Assembly: GCA_026018925.1 (NCBI GenBank)
Contig: JAKSZU010000003.1
Coordinates: 185,473,505 to 185,537,504, forward strand
DNA: 64,000 nt
Direction: 5' to 3'
Source of the DNA: Tupaia tana
Lineage: Eukaryota; Chordata; Mammalia; Scandentia; Tupaiidae
Both the position numbers and the translations under genes were made by a program. Shown here piece by piece: positions 34,441 through 45,600 of the stretch; positions within the stretch are counted from its first letter, which is position 1; every line of letters begins with the position of its first letter. The notes under the pieces were generated by a model. The model searched no databases and was not told where the DNA came from. It saw nothing but the letters and a program-made list of their open reading frames with translations.

Positions 34441-35750
34441 TTTAATTCTCTGCTGCCACTAACCCCTCATAAGGTCCTCATACACGTTTATCTGCCTTAA
34501 AGGATCTCCTAGTTTACTCTCCCATGTTCCAGAATTTCTCTTTCTCAGCTGGTAGGACTGTTCCCCATCTCAACACAGTATTCCCTGTCCCTTGTCTGTA
34601 CGTCCCAGTGAGGTTTCTTCAGAAGTTAAGATGAGAGTACCAGGTGCTATTACGATGGTATTAAGGTCATGAACCAGAGAATGACCTAAACCTGCCCAGA
34701 CAATTATCTTTATATTCTCCTAGCAAAGGTCTAAGAAAGTATTCACAGAGAACAAATGCAGAATGAAATCAGAGTACTGTTTCATTCCTAGCTACATAAG
34801 CATGAATTACACCAGCATGTAGCTCTAATTAAAATATGAGCTGGTTCAAGGTTCAAAGTCAGAGGTCTCCTATTTACTCTCTTCCTCCCAATTCTAAATG
34901 CTTCAGCAAAGATCTCATGACTGTCAACTAGGAATGAGAGAAATAGCAGAGCCCATAATGACTTGGTAAAGACTGGGTTCTGACCTTTTTAGGCATATTT
35001 AACTCCCCACATCCTTTGAGGCCTAATCAAAGGCTTTGGTTCTGAACAATCACTTTAGCAGAAAGGAGTTGTGTTTGAAATCCTGGCCTGACAAGGAGAA
35101 AGAGGCAGAAGTATCCAATGCCACCTTCATTGCCATACTTTTGGATTATAGTTGATTTTCTAGTCTAATGTCAATCACAGATGTGACTGTCATCCTTGGA
35201 ATAAAAGCCAGAAATTTCCAAGGTGGTCTTGCTCAAAGGACTGTTGTAAGAATCTAATGAGAAGAAGAATGGCTCATAGGCAGCTCAGTACTTGTTAAAA
35301 TTTGCCCTCAGCACATTGGCTCACCTGTGAAAATCTACATTTTGGTAAAGGTCTGCAGGATTAGGCTCAAAAGAATTCATTGCTATCCTTGTACAGTCAA
35401 GCAAGAAGAGAAGCCCATAAGGATAGCTTTTTGGCTAGGAGGGCTTTTCAGAGCATTTCAAAAATCATCCCAGAAATGACTTTCATCTTTTTCTTTATCG
35501 CTTTGTCTTTCCTGTCAAACCAATTCTGTAATGGTTTTATGAAGAAAAAAAAAAATAGATTCAAGGAAAAAAAAATGAAATATTTTTCCTACCATGTTAT
35601 ACCAAGTATAACTAAAGTTTAAACTTTATATCTAAATTTTCCCCCAAAATTCTAGCTCAAACACTGATTTAGACTATTTACCTCCATTTGGCAGTAAACA
35701 AAGAAGGTAGCATTTTTTTCCTAAAGACAAATAGCACAATTACTTTTCTT
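34441..35750. other. Unique non-coding DNA
   Basis: No recognised element over about 1.3 kb. Confidence 0.4.
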
Positions 35751-35751
35751 A

Positions 35752-35835
35752 TATTGGATCATCAGAAAAGTCATGACATACTTTTCTATGGTTTTCTATA
35801 CAAAAATGCATCATGACTTTTCTGCTGACCCAATA
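35752..35835. mobile_element. Mariner-like 84-bp palindromic MITE, copy 3
   Basis: Best copy. TATTGGATCATCAGAAAAGT on the left, and the reverse complement series 'catgacttttctgctgaccc' + AATA on the right, with about 36 bp of near-perfect arm pairing and a short centre. Flanked by TA. Confidence 0.85.
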
Positions 35836-36035
35836 ATTAAGTTTTCTTTTTTTTAAATGAAGAGTATTGGTGTGGTAATTTAAATGCCAGCTGAAGTGGA
35901 GAAACATCATATCTGATCTGGTCACAGGAGTGGAAGGTGCCCTTCTTTTGAATCAGTCATGCTAAGGGACATTCCCAGTCACTGCCAGATCTCCCCTGTG
36001 CCTCCTATGGCAAACCTTGAAATGATCATTTGAGG

Positions 36036-36265
36036 GCCAGTTCCATAGCCTGCTGGCTGAGGCAGCCCGATCCCACATGACAAGCTGTACTGTCTGAGTC
36101 CCAGACCCAACAGTTTGAAAACCAAGCCAGCCACATGTGTATGCATGCCCAAAATTTCAAAAGGAGAAAGAGATGGAGGAAAAGGGATTATGACATAACC
36201 ATTCCTCATTGGGAGGGTGAGGGGGAGTGCTTTCTCTTCTTCTTTCTCTGTTTCTCTGTTTCCTT
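36036..36265 (+). mobile_element. Second-type tRNA-like SINE
   Basis: Head GGGCCAGTTCCATAGCCTGC, 'gtctgagtcccagacccaac', 'gtgtatgcatgcccaaaatt', 'gatggaggaaaagggattat', then TC-rich end. Intermediate between the two large SINE types in body sequence. Confidence 0.7.
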
Positions 36266-36476
36266 CTGAAACCAGACAAAATAAAACAAAAAAGCAGAAA
36301 AGAAAAATAAATTATTTAAATGTGATTCAAAGAATCAACATTTCCCTCTTATTTTCTTTGAAAAGAATAGAAAATTATCCAAAAGTAGCAAGAGCAAAGA
36401 GAAACAAATGAAAAAAGCAAAACAAAGTCTATTTTCAGCAAGCCAGTTGATAAAGTAAGTCCTTAGATTCCCACTT

Positions 36477-36935
36477 CTATGGTTTGAATGTTTATTTCCC
36501 TCCAAATTACACACTGAAATTTAATCTCCAATGCAACAGTAGTAAGAGGGGGCCAGCCAGTGGCTGGAGGAGAGGGGAGGGGAGGGGAGGGGAGGGGAGG
36601 AGGAAAAATTGAATGAAGAAAAAGAGGGAGGAAGAACTTAAAAATATAGGTTGTGCCTTTAGGTGGTAATTAGGTCATGAGGGCTCCTCCTTTGTGAACA
36701 GAATTACTGACTTTATAAAAGGGCTGGAGGGAACTAGCTAGCCCTTTTAGTCTCTCCATCTTCTGCCAAATGAAGACATAGCAATGAAGCACTATCTTAT
36801 AAATAGAGACCTGGCCTTCACCAGACTTCAAACCTAGGGTGCCTTAATCTTGGATTTCTTGGCCTCCAGAACTGTGAGAAATAAATTTTTATTATTTATA
36901 AATTACTCAGTCTCAGATGTTTTATTATAACAGCA
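36477..36935 (+). mobile_element. Solo MaLR-type (MLT1-like) LTR
   Basis: An old endogenous-retrovirus LTR. It reads 'tatggtttgaatgtttattt', 'taattaggtcatgagggctc', 'accagacttcaaacctaggg', 'tggcctccagaactgtgaga', 'aataaatttttatta'. It is interrupted at about 36549-36650 by a GGGGA purine repeat with a 'ggggccagccagtgg' start. No internal retroviral genes are present. Confidence 0.75.
36549..36650 (+). repeat. GGGGA pentanucleotide and purine insert
   Basis: GGGGA repeated about five times, then AGGAGGAAAAA-type purines, lying inside the MaLR LTR. It may be the remains of a truncated SINE (start GGGGGCCAGCC). Confidence 0.75.
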
Positions 36936-36994
36936 AACAGAGTAAAATAGAAATTGGTACTTGGAGAAGAGTATTGCTAAAACAAATAACTAAA

Positions 36995-37110
36995 AATATA
37001 GGGTGGCACAGTAGTATAGTGGTTAAGGGAGCCAGATCCCACATGGCCAAACTATGGTTTAGTTATAAATATGGTTATACATGTCATACCAATAAATGTG
37101 AAACAGTTAA
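36995..37110 (+). repeat. Short tRNA-like SINE fragment
   Basis: 'gggtggcacagtagtatagt', 'ggttaagggagccagatccc', 'acatggccaaactatggttt' follow the SINE head plan; the body is missing. Confidence 0.6.
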
Positions 37111-37149
37111 ATTCATCTCTAAAGAAAAACATATTCAGGCAGGATCACT

Positions 37150-39115
37150 GTATAAAATTTAAGTCCATGCTGAATATAGATTGTCAGAAAAGTTGGAAAT
37201 AATAGAATGAATAAAAAATATATTAGGCAAATTTATATCCCAAAAAATCACAATCTGAATATTATACAAAGTTAAATTCTGTCTAGTAAAGCACTAAACA
37301 AGTCTAGAAGGGTATTTTATAAAAACAAAGGGTACAAATTTCAATGAAGATGAAATAGTAAGAACAGCTATAAGCTCTAGAGTAATACAAAACAAAATCT
37401 TTAGATTTGAAATGGAAAAGAGCACATCAGTCTTAGGAATCTCTAATCTCAGGCTATGACCAAAAAAAAAAAAAATTAAATAATTAAAAAGGCAAGAAAA
37501 AAATAAGGTTATCTAAGACTTAAATAACATAATAAATTTGAAAATAATACATCTACTCCCTGAAAAGAATATATCTTCTTTTTAAGTACTTATGAAACAG
37601 TCACAAAAATATCTATTATGTCCCAAAGAAAATGCCAATAAATTCCCCAATGTAGAATTAGTACAGACAATATCTTCTGATCCCAGTGCAATAGATGAAA
37701 AATTAATAACAAAACATTAAAATGGGAAAAAACACTTTTTCCTAAATAACTCTTGGTTCAGTAAGAAAATCCAAACTAAAATTGAAGACTATAAAGAAAA
37801 TGATAATGGTAAAAATACTACATATCGGAGCCAACAGGCAAAGTTAACATGGTGTTTAGAGGAATGATCATTGCCTTAAATACTTCTATTTAAAAAAAAG
37901 GACAAAGATTAAAAATTTACAAAATAAACTTCCAACTGAAAAAGTTAATTAACCAAGGAAACTAGAGAGAAAATTAAGAGAGCTTAATTAGAAAGAGACA
38001 GGAGGAGAAACAGGAACTAGAAAATAGAGGTCAACGTAGGGGCAAAGGGCTGACAAACAGCTCTTTGAACAGATAAACTCCTATAATTTAAATAAATAAT
38101 AGATAGCCCAATTTTAAAAATAGGTAAAACTTAATCAGTTGACCAAAACCACATTCAAGTTGGCTGACAGATACATGAAAGCTGTTTAATCAAGCTCTTG
38201 GGAAAATCCAAGTTAAATTACAAGGACATGGGACCAGTAGTTAGCGTAATGGCTATGTCGCTGGACTCCCACGTAGTCGACCCTAGTTCGAGTCCCAGAC
38301 CCGGTGGCTTAAACTCATGCTGGGCGTGTGTGCGTGCATGCCCAAGATCCCGAGAGGAGAATGGAGGAGAAGGGATTGCGGCGTGGCCATCCCCCCTGGG
38401 GGGTGATTTCTCGCTTTCTATCTCTCTGTCTCTCTCTGTCTGTCTGGCGAGCGCACGCGCCCTATAGCAAAAACCTCTCCAAAAAAAAAAAAAAAAAAAA
38501 AAATTACAAGGACATGTTCTCTTATCCCCAACCAAAATAGCTAAAATTTTAAAAGATTAATAATACCACATATTGATGAGAATTGGAAGGAATAAGAACA
38601 TTTATACGCTGCTATTGTGAAGTGTAAACTTGTACAACCATTTAGAAAAACTGCTAGCATTTTTCAACAATGCAATTTCTAAATATATGCCAATGAAAAT
38701 GGATAGACAAGGAAACTTCAAGATCATGGAATATTATGAAAGATATATGAAAAACTATTATGAAAAAAACACATGAATTTTGAAAATTGTTTTGCACCAA
38801 AATAAACTTGTACTTTAATTCCCTCTTGTCTCTCTCAGAGAAGCCAAACACCAAAGTATACATACTACATGATTTCATTCATATAAAGCATGAAAATAAA
38901 CAAAACTAAGTTGATATTAAATGTCAGAATTGTGGTTGCATTTAGGAATTTGGAGGGGTGAGTGATTGGAGAGCTATATAAGGTGTCCCTAAGGTGCTGT
39001 TTGCATGGATATTCACTTTCTTACACCTTCATTGTGTTAAAGCTTTGTATTTGTGCATTTTTCAGCATGTACACTATACTTCAATTTTAGAAGTTCATTT
39101 GAGAAAGAAAAATGT
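37150..39115 (+). mobile_element. Old L1/HAL1-like LINE fragment
   Basis: A long A-rich LINE remnant. 'cagtcacaaaaatatctatt', 'tgttttagaggaatgatca'-like and 'gagagaaaattaagagagct' text recalls old L1 coding sequence. After the nested SINE, 'gctgctattgtgaagtgtaa' and 'acttgtacaaccatttagaa' match the ORF2 3' region, and 'ggtgctgtttgcatggatat' and 'gcatgtacactatacttcaa' match an old L1 3' UTR. No open frame survives. Confidence 0.65.
38215..38516 (+). mobile_element. Young tRNA-derived SINE nested in old LINE
   Basis: Full-length (38231-38500) with many CpGs kept. Perfect 16-bp duplication AAATTACAAGGACATG at 38215-38230 and 38501-38516. The A tail is about 22 A. The head has 'accagtagttagcgtaatgg' and B box AGTTCGAGTCC. 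Confidence 0.95.
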
Positions 39116-39199
39116 CAATAGCCAAAAGTAATTTTTATTTCAATTTATTTCTACTATGTTAAGCCACTGGAATCATGAGGTTTGTTACAACAGCTAGAT

Positions 39200-39310
39200 T
39201 TATCCTAAATAATACAGAACTTAGAAGTCATCAATATTCAATTTACAGATAAGAAAATTGTGGTCTAGAAAATTAAGGGACTTAGCATCACAGAGCGAGT
39301 AAGTGACAAG
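39200..39310 (-). repeat. MIR SINE fragment
   Basis: 'caatttacagataagaaaat', 'ttaagggacttagcatcaca', 'gagcgagtaagtgac' in antisense MIR order. Confidence 0.65.
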
Positions 39311-39835
39311 CTCTCGTCTACCGGTCACTTTTTTTTTTTCTTTTTCACTATGTCTCACTATCTCAATTTATGAATGCACTACTTAACATTCTCATTCCAC
39401 TTGGCTCCCAAAAAGTAAGCCATAATAATAGGAAGTGATATCTGCCTACACAGCAGACAATTTTAGATAATATCTACTCTGAAATTGCTCCTGAAATTAC
39501 TCAAATGTCTTCCTACAAACCTAGATAATAGAGTTTGGCAATATAACACACTTTGAAAATAAAATAATACTTTTCCCAAGATGAGACTTCATTAACTAAT
39601 TCCAGGAGTTTGGTTACTTCATAATCATATGCACATTTTACAATTTTTTAATCTATAAGCACTGAGGTGGATTGAATTAGTGATCAAAAGGTGTCCTATA
39701 ATGTCCCTAAAAAGTGACATGAATCTAAGTTTTCTTTAAAATAAACATAATCTAGACCAAAATCAAATGTATGAACAAAGAAAGTTACATTTAGCCACTC
39801 AAAAGAGCAATCCACAAAATATAAAGAATCTTTTT
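39311..39835. other. Unique AT-rich DNA
   Basis: No recognised gene or repeat. Confidence 0.35.
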
Positions 39836-39837
39836 TT

Positions 39838-39990
39838 TAATTGCCAGAAAGCATGTGTGCTAGCCAGAGACAGAGAGAAAAACGTGAAAGCTCTCCTTGA
39901 TGGGGCATGGTCATACCGCAATTCCTTCTCTTAAATTTCTCCACCCTGTCAAGAAAATTAAGGGATGTGCCTGGCACATTTTACTCTGTC
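39838..39990 (-). mobile_element. Second-type tRNA-like SINE, partial
   Basis: Antisense 3' part: 'attgccagaaagcatgtgtg', 'gatggggcatggtcataccg', 'ctccaccctgtcaagaaaat', 'atgtgcctggcacatttt'. The tRNA-like head is missing. Confidence 0.6.
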
Positions 39991-40032
39991 TTTTAATAGG
40001 CTAACACTGCTCACCACCGTCAACGGAGGTTC

Positions 40033-40116
40033 TACTGGGTCATTAGAAAAGTCATGATGTATTTTTCTACGGTTTTCTTTGCAAAAATATAACATCACTT
40101 TTCTGACAACTCAGTA
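40033..40116. mobile_element. Mariner-like 84-bp palindromic MITE, copy 4
   Basis: 'ctgggtcattagaaaagtca' on the left, 'catcacttttctgacaactc' on the right, TA at both edges, exactly 84 bp with flanks. Confidence 0.8.
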
Positions 40117-40299
40117 CTTCTCTGCCTATAGTAATAGCATTGGAAATAGTAAAGACATCATTTATAATGGCAATTCCTAACCACTCCTAGTGATTTCATA
40201 TATTTCATTTACTTATGAAAAAAGTTCACTGTCAGCCTTCCTAAAGGAATTCATAACATGTCAGCAATTTTCCTTAAATGTGTGTAATATTATATGTTT

Positions 40300-40490
40300 T
40301 AAGCCCTTTCAGATCTACAATTATGAAATAGCCTTGAGGAGTAGGCTAAATGTATATCACTGCAATCACCATTTTATAGATCAAGAATTAAGTTCTATAC
40401 AGGTGAAGTGACTTGCCCAAAGCCAGTCCATAAAACGTCATAGAAACTGGATTCCTTGCCTTAATCCAGATCAGGTCTTTCTTAACTATT
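40300..40490 (-). repeat. MIR SINE
   Basis: 'caccattttatagatcaaga', 'gtgaagtgacttgcccaaag', 'actggattccttgccttaat' in antisense MIR order. Confidence 0.7.
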
Positions 40491-40670
40491 CCAAATGGCC
40501 CCTGTCCTATCCTATCTTTCTTTCCCTTACACACATATGCACAACCTATGTACACACATCCATGCACATAGTTTTAACCTTGGCCCATGTCAGCAGATCA
40601 GTACATACAGCCTGAGTCACCCCCTCTACTTCCCATACTCCTACCCTCACCACATGGCACAGCTCCAGGC

Positions 40671-40869
40671 TAATTCCTCTTCTCTCTCTGTCTCTCTCTC
40701 TCTTTTTTAATTTAACTTTATTTATTTATTTTAATTTGACCAGAGAGAGACAGAGTGAGAGAGAGAGAGAGAGTGAGAAATCAAGACGCCAGATCCACTA
40801 CACTGTGGTTAGCCATGTGAGAGTCCAGCGCCCTTAACCACTATGCCACCTGCTGGCCCCTAATTCCTC
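40671..40869 (-). mobile_element. Short-form tRNA-like SINE
   Basis: About 175 bp, antisense. Tail 'tttatttattttaatttgac', GA-rich body, head ending CCACCTGCTGGCCCC at 40860. TAATTCCTC at 40671-40679 and 40861-40869 is the target duplication. It lacks the long pyrimidine/CpG body of the main family. Confidence 0.8.
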
Positions 40870-40959
40870 CTCTCTTTAGGAAACTTACCTGACATGTCCT
40901 TTCTTCCACCATCCTGGCCTGGGTTACCTGCCCCTCTCTCTTGCTCTCCTGGTACCCTA

Positions 40960-41095
40960 TACTTACTCCCTATAATAGCATTTTTCACACTGCAATGTAC
41001 TTGCACCTTTGCTAGTTGATATCCCCTAATAAATTGTAAGTTCTGCAAAGACAGAAACATAGCATGTGGGATATGATCAATAAATATCTACTAAT
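40960..41095 (+). repeat. L2 LINE 3' end
   Basis: 'aataaattgtaagttctgca', 'aagacagaaacatagcatgt', 'atcaataaatatctactaat' follow the L2 3' end. Confidence 0.6.
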
Positions 41096-41535
41096 GTTAA
41101 AAAGAACCTATATGTTGCCCTAAGAACCGATGAAACCTCAGCCAAGACCCAGGTTTTCCCTTGAAGCCTCATACGTAAACCAACACCTGGGCTTGGACAT
41201 AGGTTTTAGTGAAGCTGAGCAGGCAGTTTTCTGAGTTTTCAACAAGCCATGTTTTCTGAAAGACACAGAAATGCCCCACTCTGGACCAGCATTTCCCCAA
41301 GCCCAAATATATCCCCAAAGAGCAAATTAAACTCTCAGAAACCTGATTTCCAGATTGTAGCCACCCAGGGAGTCATTCATACATGCCTTCGAGAATGTCA
41401 ACAGGAAAACATTTTACTCTTGGCTGCGTGACTAGTAAAACAGGATGAGTTCAGCCTCCTACCTCGGCTGAGGAAGCATAAATTTGACTCAAATTTTCTT
41501 TCCTGCCTTCTTCTCTCTAACTAATCTCCCAGCTT
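41096..41535. other. Unique non-coding DNA
   Basis: Nothing recognised. Confidence 0.35.
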
Positions 41536-41539
41536 CAAT

Positions 41540-41770
41540 AAAGAGTTAACACTTACTGAGCTTTTCTAGCACCAGGCACTGTACTCAACTCTTGAGGTAT
41601 ACTCATTTAATCCACACAACAGTCCTATGAGATGGGTATTATCATTGTCCCTATTTTACAGGGACAGAAACAAAGAAATCTAAACTAATAAGTAGCAAAG
41701 CTGAGATTCAAAGTTAAATAATCTGGCTTTTATCTGCTTTGAGGACCATTTACAATCCACTGATTCAGGG
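41540..41770 (-). repeat. MIR SINE
   Basis: Well-preserved antisense MIR: 'cacttactgagcttttctag', 'caccaggcactgtactcaac', 'cagtcctatgagatgggtat', 'cctattttacagggacagaa'. Confidence 0.8.
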
Positions 41771-41857
41771 CCATGTTCACCAAGAAGCCTATGTGACCAC
41801 TTCACCCAGCTATAAATTCTGTTGCTCCTCAGAAATCCTCTAGTAACTATTTTCAGC

Positions 41858-41859
<2 letters not shown>

Positions 41860-41906
<47 letters not shown>
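41860..41906 (+). repeat. Poly(T) run of 47
   Basis: The longest homopolymer here, with no SINE or L1 body adjoining it on either side. Confidence 0.92.
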
Positions 41907-41907
<1 letters not shown>

Positions 41908-42349
41908 GTATTTAACTCCCCACCTGGTGTTTTTATACAGAAGTCAAGGCCAAAAAGTGTTGTCCCCTTGTTTTTCCTTAGCCTCGAACGGAAAACTTCT
42001 GTAAGATCATTTGGCAAGTTATCTTAGCTCTAGAAGAAGAACCACTAATATTTCTCATTGTCTCTCAAAAACTAAACACTTATTTTTATTATATTACAAA
42101 GAACTAGACCCTGTAGCACCATTAGGAGGCAGTAGAACATGGACTTGAGCTCTGAACTCCATGGCCTATTTCCTCATCTTCATTTTATAAATGCTTCATA
42201 ATTAATCATGCAGTGATGACACTTCTGTCCTATTAAACTGATTATTTTGCAGAAATCAATAGTCTGTCAGAAGAAATCCTTTAGAGCAGAGACAGTTTAA
42301 TTATCTACATTATCATCATCATCAACATCGTATTATCATCATGATAGAC

Positions 42350-42430
42350 AACATCTATTGAATTCTTACTGTGTGCAAAGCCCTGTATGCGAATTGCTAC
42401 ATCTCATTCTCTTTCTAGCTTTCATAAAAA
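42350..42430 (-). repeat. MIR SINE fragment
   Basis: 'cttactgtgtgcaaagccct' is the 3' end of MIR in antisense; the rest is lost. Confidence 0.5.
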
Positions 42431-42438
42431 TATGTTAA

Positions 42439-42454
42439 CCATCAGGTGGCGCAA
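42439..42454 (+). promoter_or_regulatory. CTCF-like motif
   Basis: CCATCAGGTGGCGCAA is close to the known CTCF core CCACYAGGTGGCGC. Sequence match only; occupancy unknown. Confidence 0.4.
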
Positions 42455-42599
42455 GGCACTGATTCCTCACATTAAACTAAGCCAGTACCTATCTTCAGAT
42501 GTGTTTATTACAGGTAGCCTGGCAGACAACACACAATAGTTGAAAACACAAAACCGCTGTCCTGCACATCATTGAAAAACAAGGTTTCTGTGTAAATGA

Positions 42600-42790
42600 T
42601 GATATGGTTTGTAAGGCCAAAGATATTGACCTGAATCCTTCCTCTGCTACTGTGTGACTGCAAACAAGTTACCTAATTTCTCTGAGTCTCTGTTTCTCCG
42701 AAGGAAAAATGGGATAAGAACACTGAGTTGTGATGATCAAATGGTACAGTGGCTGAGAGCACTGAACAGAGTACCCACTCAGGAGCCTTT
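42600..42790 (+). repeat. MIR SINE
   Basis: 'gctactgtgtgactgcaaac', 'aagttacctaatttctctga', 'gtctctgtttctccgaagga', 'aaaatgggataagaaca' in sense MIR order. Confidence 0.75.
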
Positions 42791-43105
42791 GAACATGACT
42801 TTTCCTTCCTTTTTCCCTATGTGGACATCCAAAACTTACCCTCTGACATGTCAACTTTGTTGACAAAGTTTTAGAGGAATCTTTCTAAAACTTGTTCCTA
42901 ACTTAGTAAACAGAACAAAATGTACATCTTTTAGTCTTTTCCTGATATCCCAGGGTCACAAATGAGATGCAAGACTGCTTCTACATTAAATAGCTCCAGA
43001 TAGTTGATTTGGCTATCTTCCTCTTTTCAGCAAATTTTCAGTGTCAGCTTCAAGCAGCCCTCCCTCCATCTCCATCCCTCCCTTTCCTGGGCTTCGCCAC
43101 ATCAA

Positions 43106-43312
43106 CAGCCTCAATTTTCTTTAAAGAATTGTTTATTTACTTATTTTAGTACATTTGTTATTATTGTTTTTTAATTTGACCAGACCAAGACAGAAAGAGA
43201 GAAAGGGAAAGCGAGAAAGTAAGCCGCCAGGTCCCGGATTCAAACTAGTCGGCCATGTGGGAATCCAGCACCTTTAACCACCATGCCACCCACCAGCCCC
43301 AGCATCGATTTT
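43106..43312 (-). mobile_element. Short-form tRNA-like SINE
   Basis: About 180 bp (43119-43299), antisense, with 'tttaatttgaccagaccaag', a GA body and 'accatgccacccaccagccc' head. Flanks CAGCCTCAATTTT (43106-43118) and CAGCATCGATTTT (43300-43312) are the target duplication, two mismatches. Confidence 0.8.
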
Positions 43313-43759
43313 AACAAAACTATAACTCAAATTAGAGGCTGGCCAGAAGATGCCCCTGCTGTTGCCTCCTGCAGTGATATTCACAGGCTTCATAGCATCT
43401 CCTGTCCTTTGACTCTGACTTCCATATTTATAAAGTTTTCCAGATTGCCTAAGTGCTTTATCCCAAATCCAGGGGACACCTGAAATGGTTGTTACCAAAT
43501 ACAGACATAGCTCACAACTTTCATTTTTCCCTCAAGCCTGCATTACTTGCTTAGTTCTTAAGCCTTAGGTTGGAGGATAAAAAGTAGGAAATAGAAACTG
43601 CTTTCTGGTAATTCCCCCATCTTATTTGCCAATACTTGGTGTGGGCATGAGCAGCTGAAATTGAGCACAGGCCTGTAATCTGTAACAGCTCCCCCTTTTG
43701 CTGGCGTACAAGTCCTGGCTGAAATCTAAAGCAAAGAAGGTCTTTTTAAAATAGTCTTC

Positions 43760-44080
43760 ACTTGAAGAGTTTCTCCTTCCTCCTTGCCTGTTCAAATAAA
43801 ATCCATCCTTGCAGGCCCAGTGGAAATCCTATCTCTTAAAGAATCCTTCTCTGACCAACCCAATCACCCTGACCTGTCCTCTGCACTCTGCTCAAGTAAC
43901 TCATCTTATCCCTAGAGGCCATCTTGGCAAGCTTGCCTCCTACTCGTATTTAATTAGTCAGGTATGACCTTTCCTCATTACTTCAACACCCTTCTGACCA
44001 CATAAAGATTTTATACAACCTGCAAATTTACTGTAAACCTTCTTGGACAGTGACTTTGTAGAAATGTCTGTACCAGTATC
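43760..44080 (+). repeat. L2 LINE 3' end
   Basis: 'aggcccagtggaaatcctat', 'aagaatccttctctgaccaa', 'ccttcttggacagtgacttt' match the L2 3' region (…tccaggaagccttccctga…). Confidence 0.6.
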
Positions 44081-44955
44081 CCCTCCTTTCCCACTCCCTC
44101 CCACCCCCACGCATCTATTTCAAGCTGTTAAAACTTAAGAACATTTGCCTCAGCCTGGATGGATGGGTCTATCTGGATGGCTACACGTTAGGGGAAGAAG
44201 AATTGGCGCCTACCCCAAGTACCGTACCTGTCCCCCAACACACACATACAAACATCCTGTCCACTTTAAGCCAAAAGGGAAGTTGCTGGCAGCTAAAAAG
44301 CTCCTGCCTCCAACTGGCCTGCTGTCTCAAGGGTAGAATTATCGCACTGGTTTGGGTGCACAACTAGCTCTGAGTCAAAATAGAACTCCAGGCTTCCAGA
44401 GTGTGAAGAGCTAATAAATCCTTAGTGAATAAGACTTTCTAAATTGAGTTTCTTTTATGAGGCAATTTGTGAGCACTTCTGGCTTTTTCTACTAGAACAG
44501 CAAACTGTCACTGTAAATATTAACAAGATGGTAGATGGGGATGAGGAGGGTGTGTGAGGGGAGGGGGTAAAGAAACTGAGAATCAGACATGGTTCCTAAA
44601 CATGATTGCCCAGGTAAGTGGAGTTCCTTATCACTGACCCTTGCTCTTACTAATTCAGACTACCTGGGGAAATGCAATTCCAAAAAAGATAGAACAATTT
44701 GTACTCAAAAGTGGGATAGTATTTCCTTGCATTAAAACCATGTGAACATGAATATTATTAATTCTATGGTGTTCAAATTAAAGGTCTGTCTCCAAAACAG
44801 AGTCTCCCACACCTCCTAGATTGCTTGTGGAGTATATGCATGTGTGTTCATGTTTGTTTGTTGATGTTTTGTGGTTTTGTTGGGTTGTTTTTGGGGAAAA
44901 CACAAGATACTCTTTTTCCTTTAATTTTTTAAGAGTCCAAATAATGTATATGTTC
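44081..44955. other. Unique non-coding DNA
   Basis: No gene or repeat recognised. TGTTTGTT-type low complexity near 44840-44890. Confidence 0.4.
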
Positions 44956-44958
44956 ATT

Positions 44959-45249
44959 TCAACTAGCCCTTATTTTATTTATTTTTTTTTTGGAGAGGTT
45001 TTTGCTATAGGGCGCGTGCGTTCGCCAGACAGACAGAGAGAGACATAGAGACAGAAAGCGAGAAATCACCCCCCAGGGGGGATGGCCATGCTGCAATCCC
45101 TTCTCCTCCATTCTCTTCTTGGAATCTTGGGCACGCACGCACACGCGTGTGAGTTTTAAGCCACCGGGTCTGGGACGTGAACCGCGGTCAACAACATGGG
45201 AGACCAGCAACATAGCCATTACGCTTACTGCTGGTCCCTCAACTAGCCC
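44959..45249 (-). mobile_element. tRNA-derived SINE with target duplication
   Basis: Antisense full-length copy, tail T-run near 44983, head ending GCTGGTCCC at 45238. TCAACTAGCCC is duplicated at 44959-44969 and 45239-45249. Confidence 0.92.
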
Positions 45250-45389
45250 ATTTGGCAACAGGTTTGCATGCCAAAGGGGAAAGAGACATAGGGAGACAAA
45301 AGAAGGAGAGACAGGAGGCCAAAAACATGTGAGTCCAGAGCAGGAATTGAGTGTTGAGTGCCAAGTACTAGCTTTGGGTTACTGCAGAG

Positions 45390-45600
45390 TTAGTTTAATA
45401 ATAGTAATAGTTACAGAGATAATTACATGCTTCATAGTTTACATGGAGGATCTCATTTAACCATGTTGCTGTTACTCCCATATTACAGATGGAAAAACGA
45501 AGACCCAGGAGAAAAAAGAATTGCCTGCTAAAGATTATACAACTTGTAACTTAAACAGCAGATTCAAAACTAGATCCCCTCACTCCAGTAATGGGGTTTG
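45390..45600 (-). repeat. MIR SINE
   Basis: 'cccatattacagatggaaaa', 'tatacaacttgtaacttaaa', 'agattcaaaactagatcccc' in antisense MIR order. Confidence 0.6.

Noticed and set aside
36477-36935. Complete endogenous retrovirus
   Set aside because: Only LTR sequence is visible; no internal gag, pol or env region flanks it.
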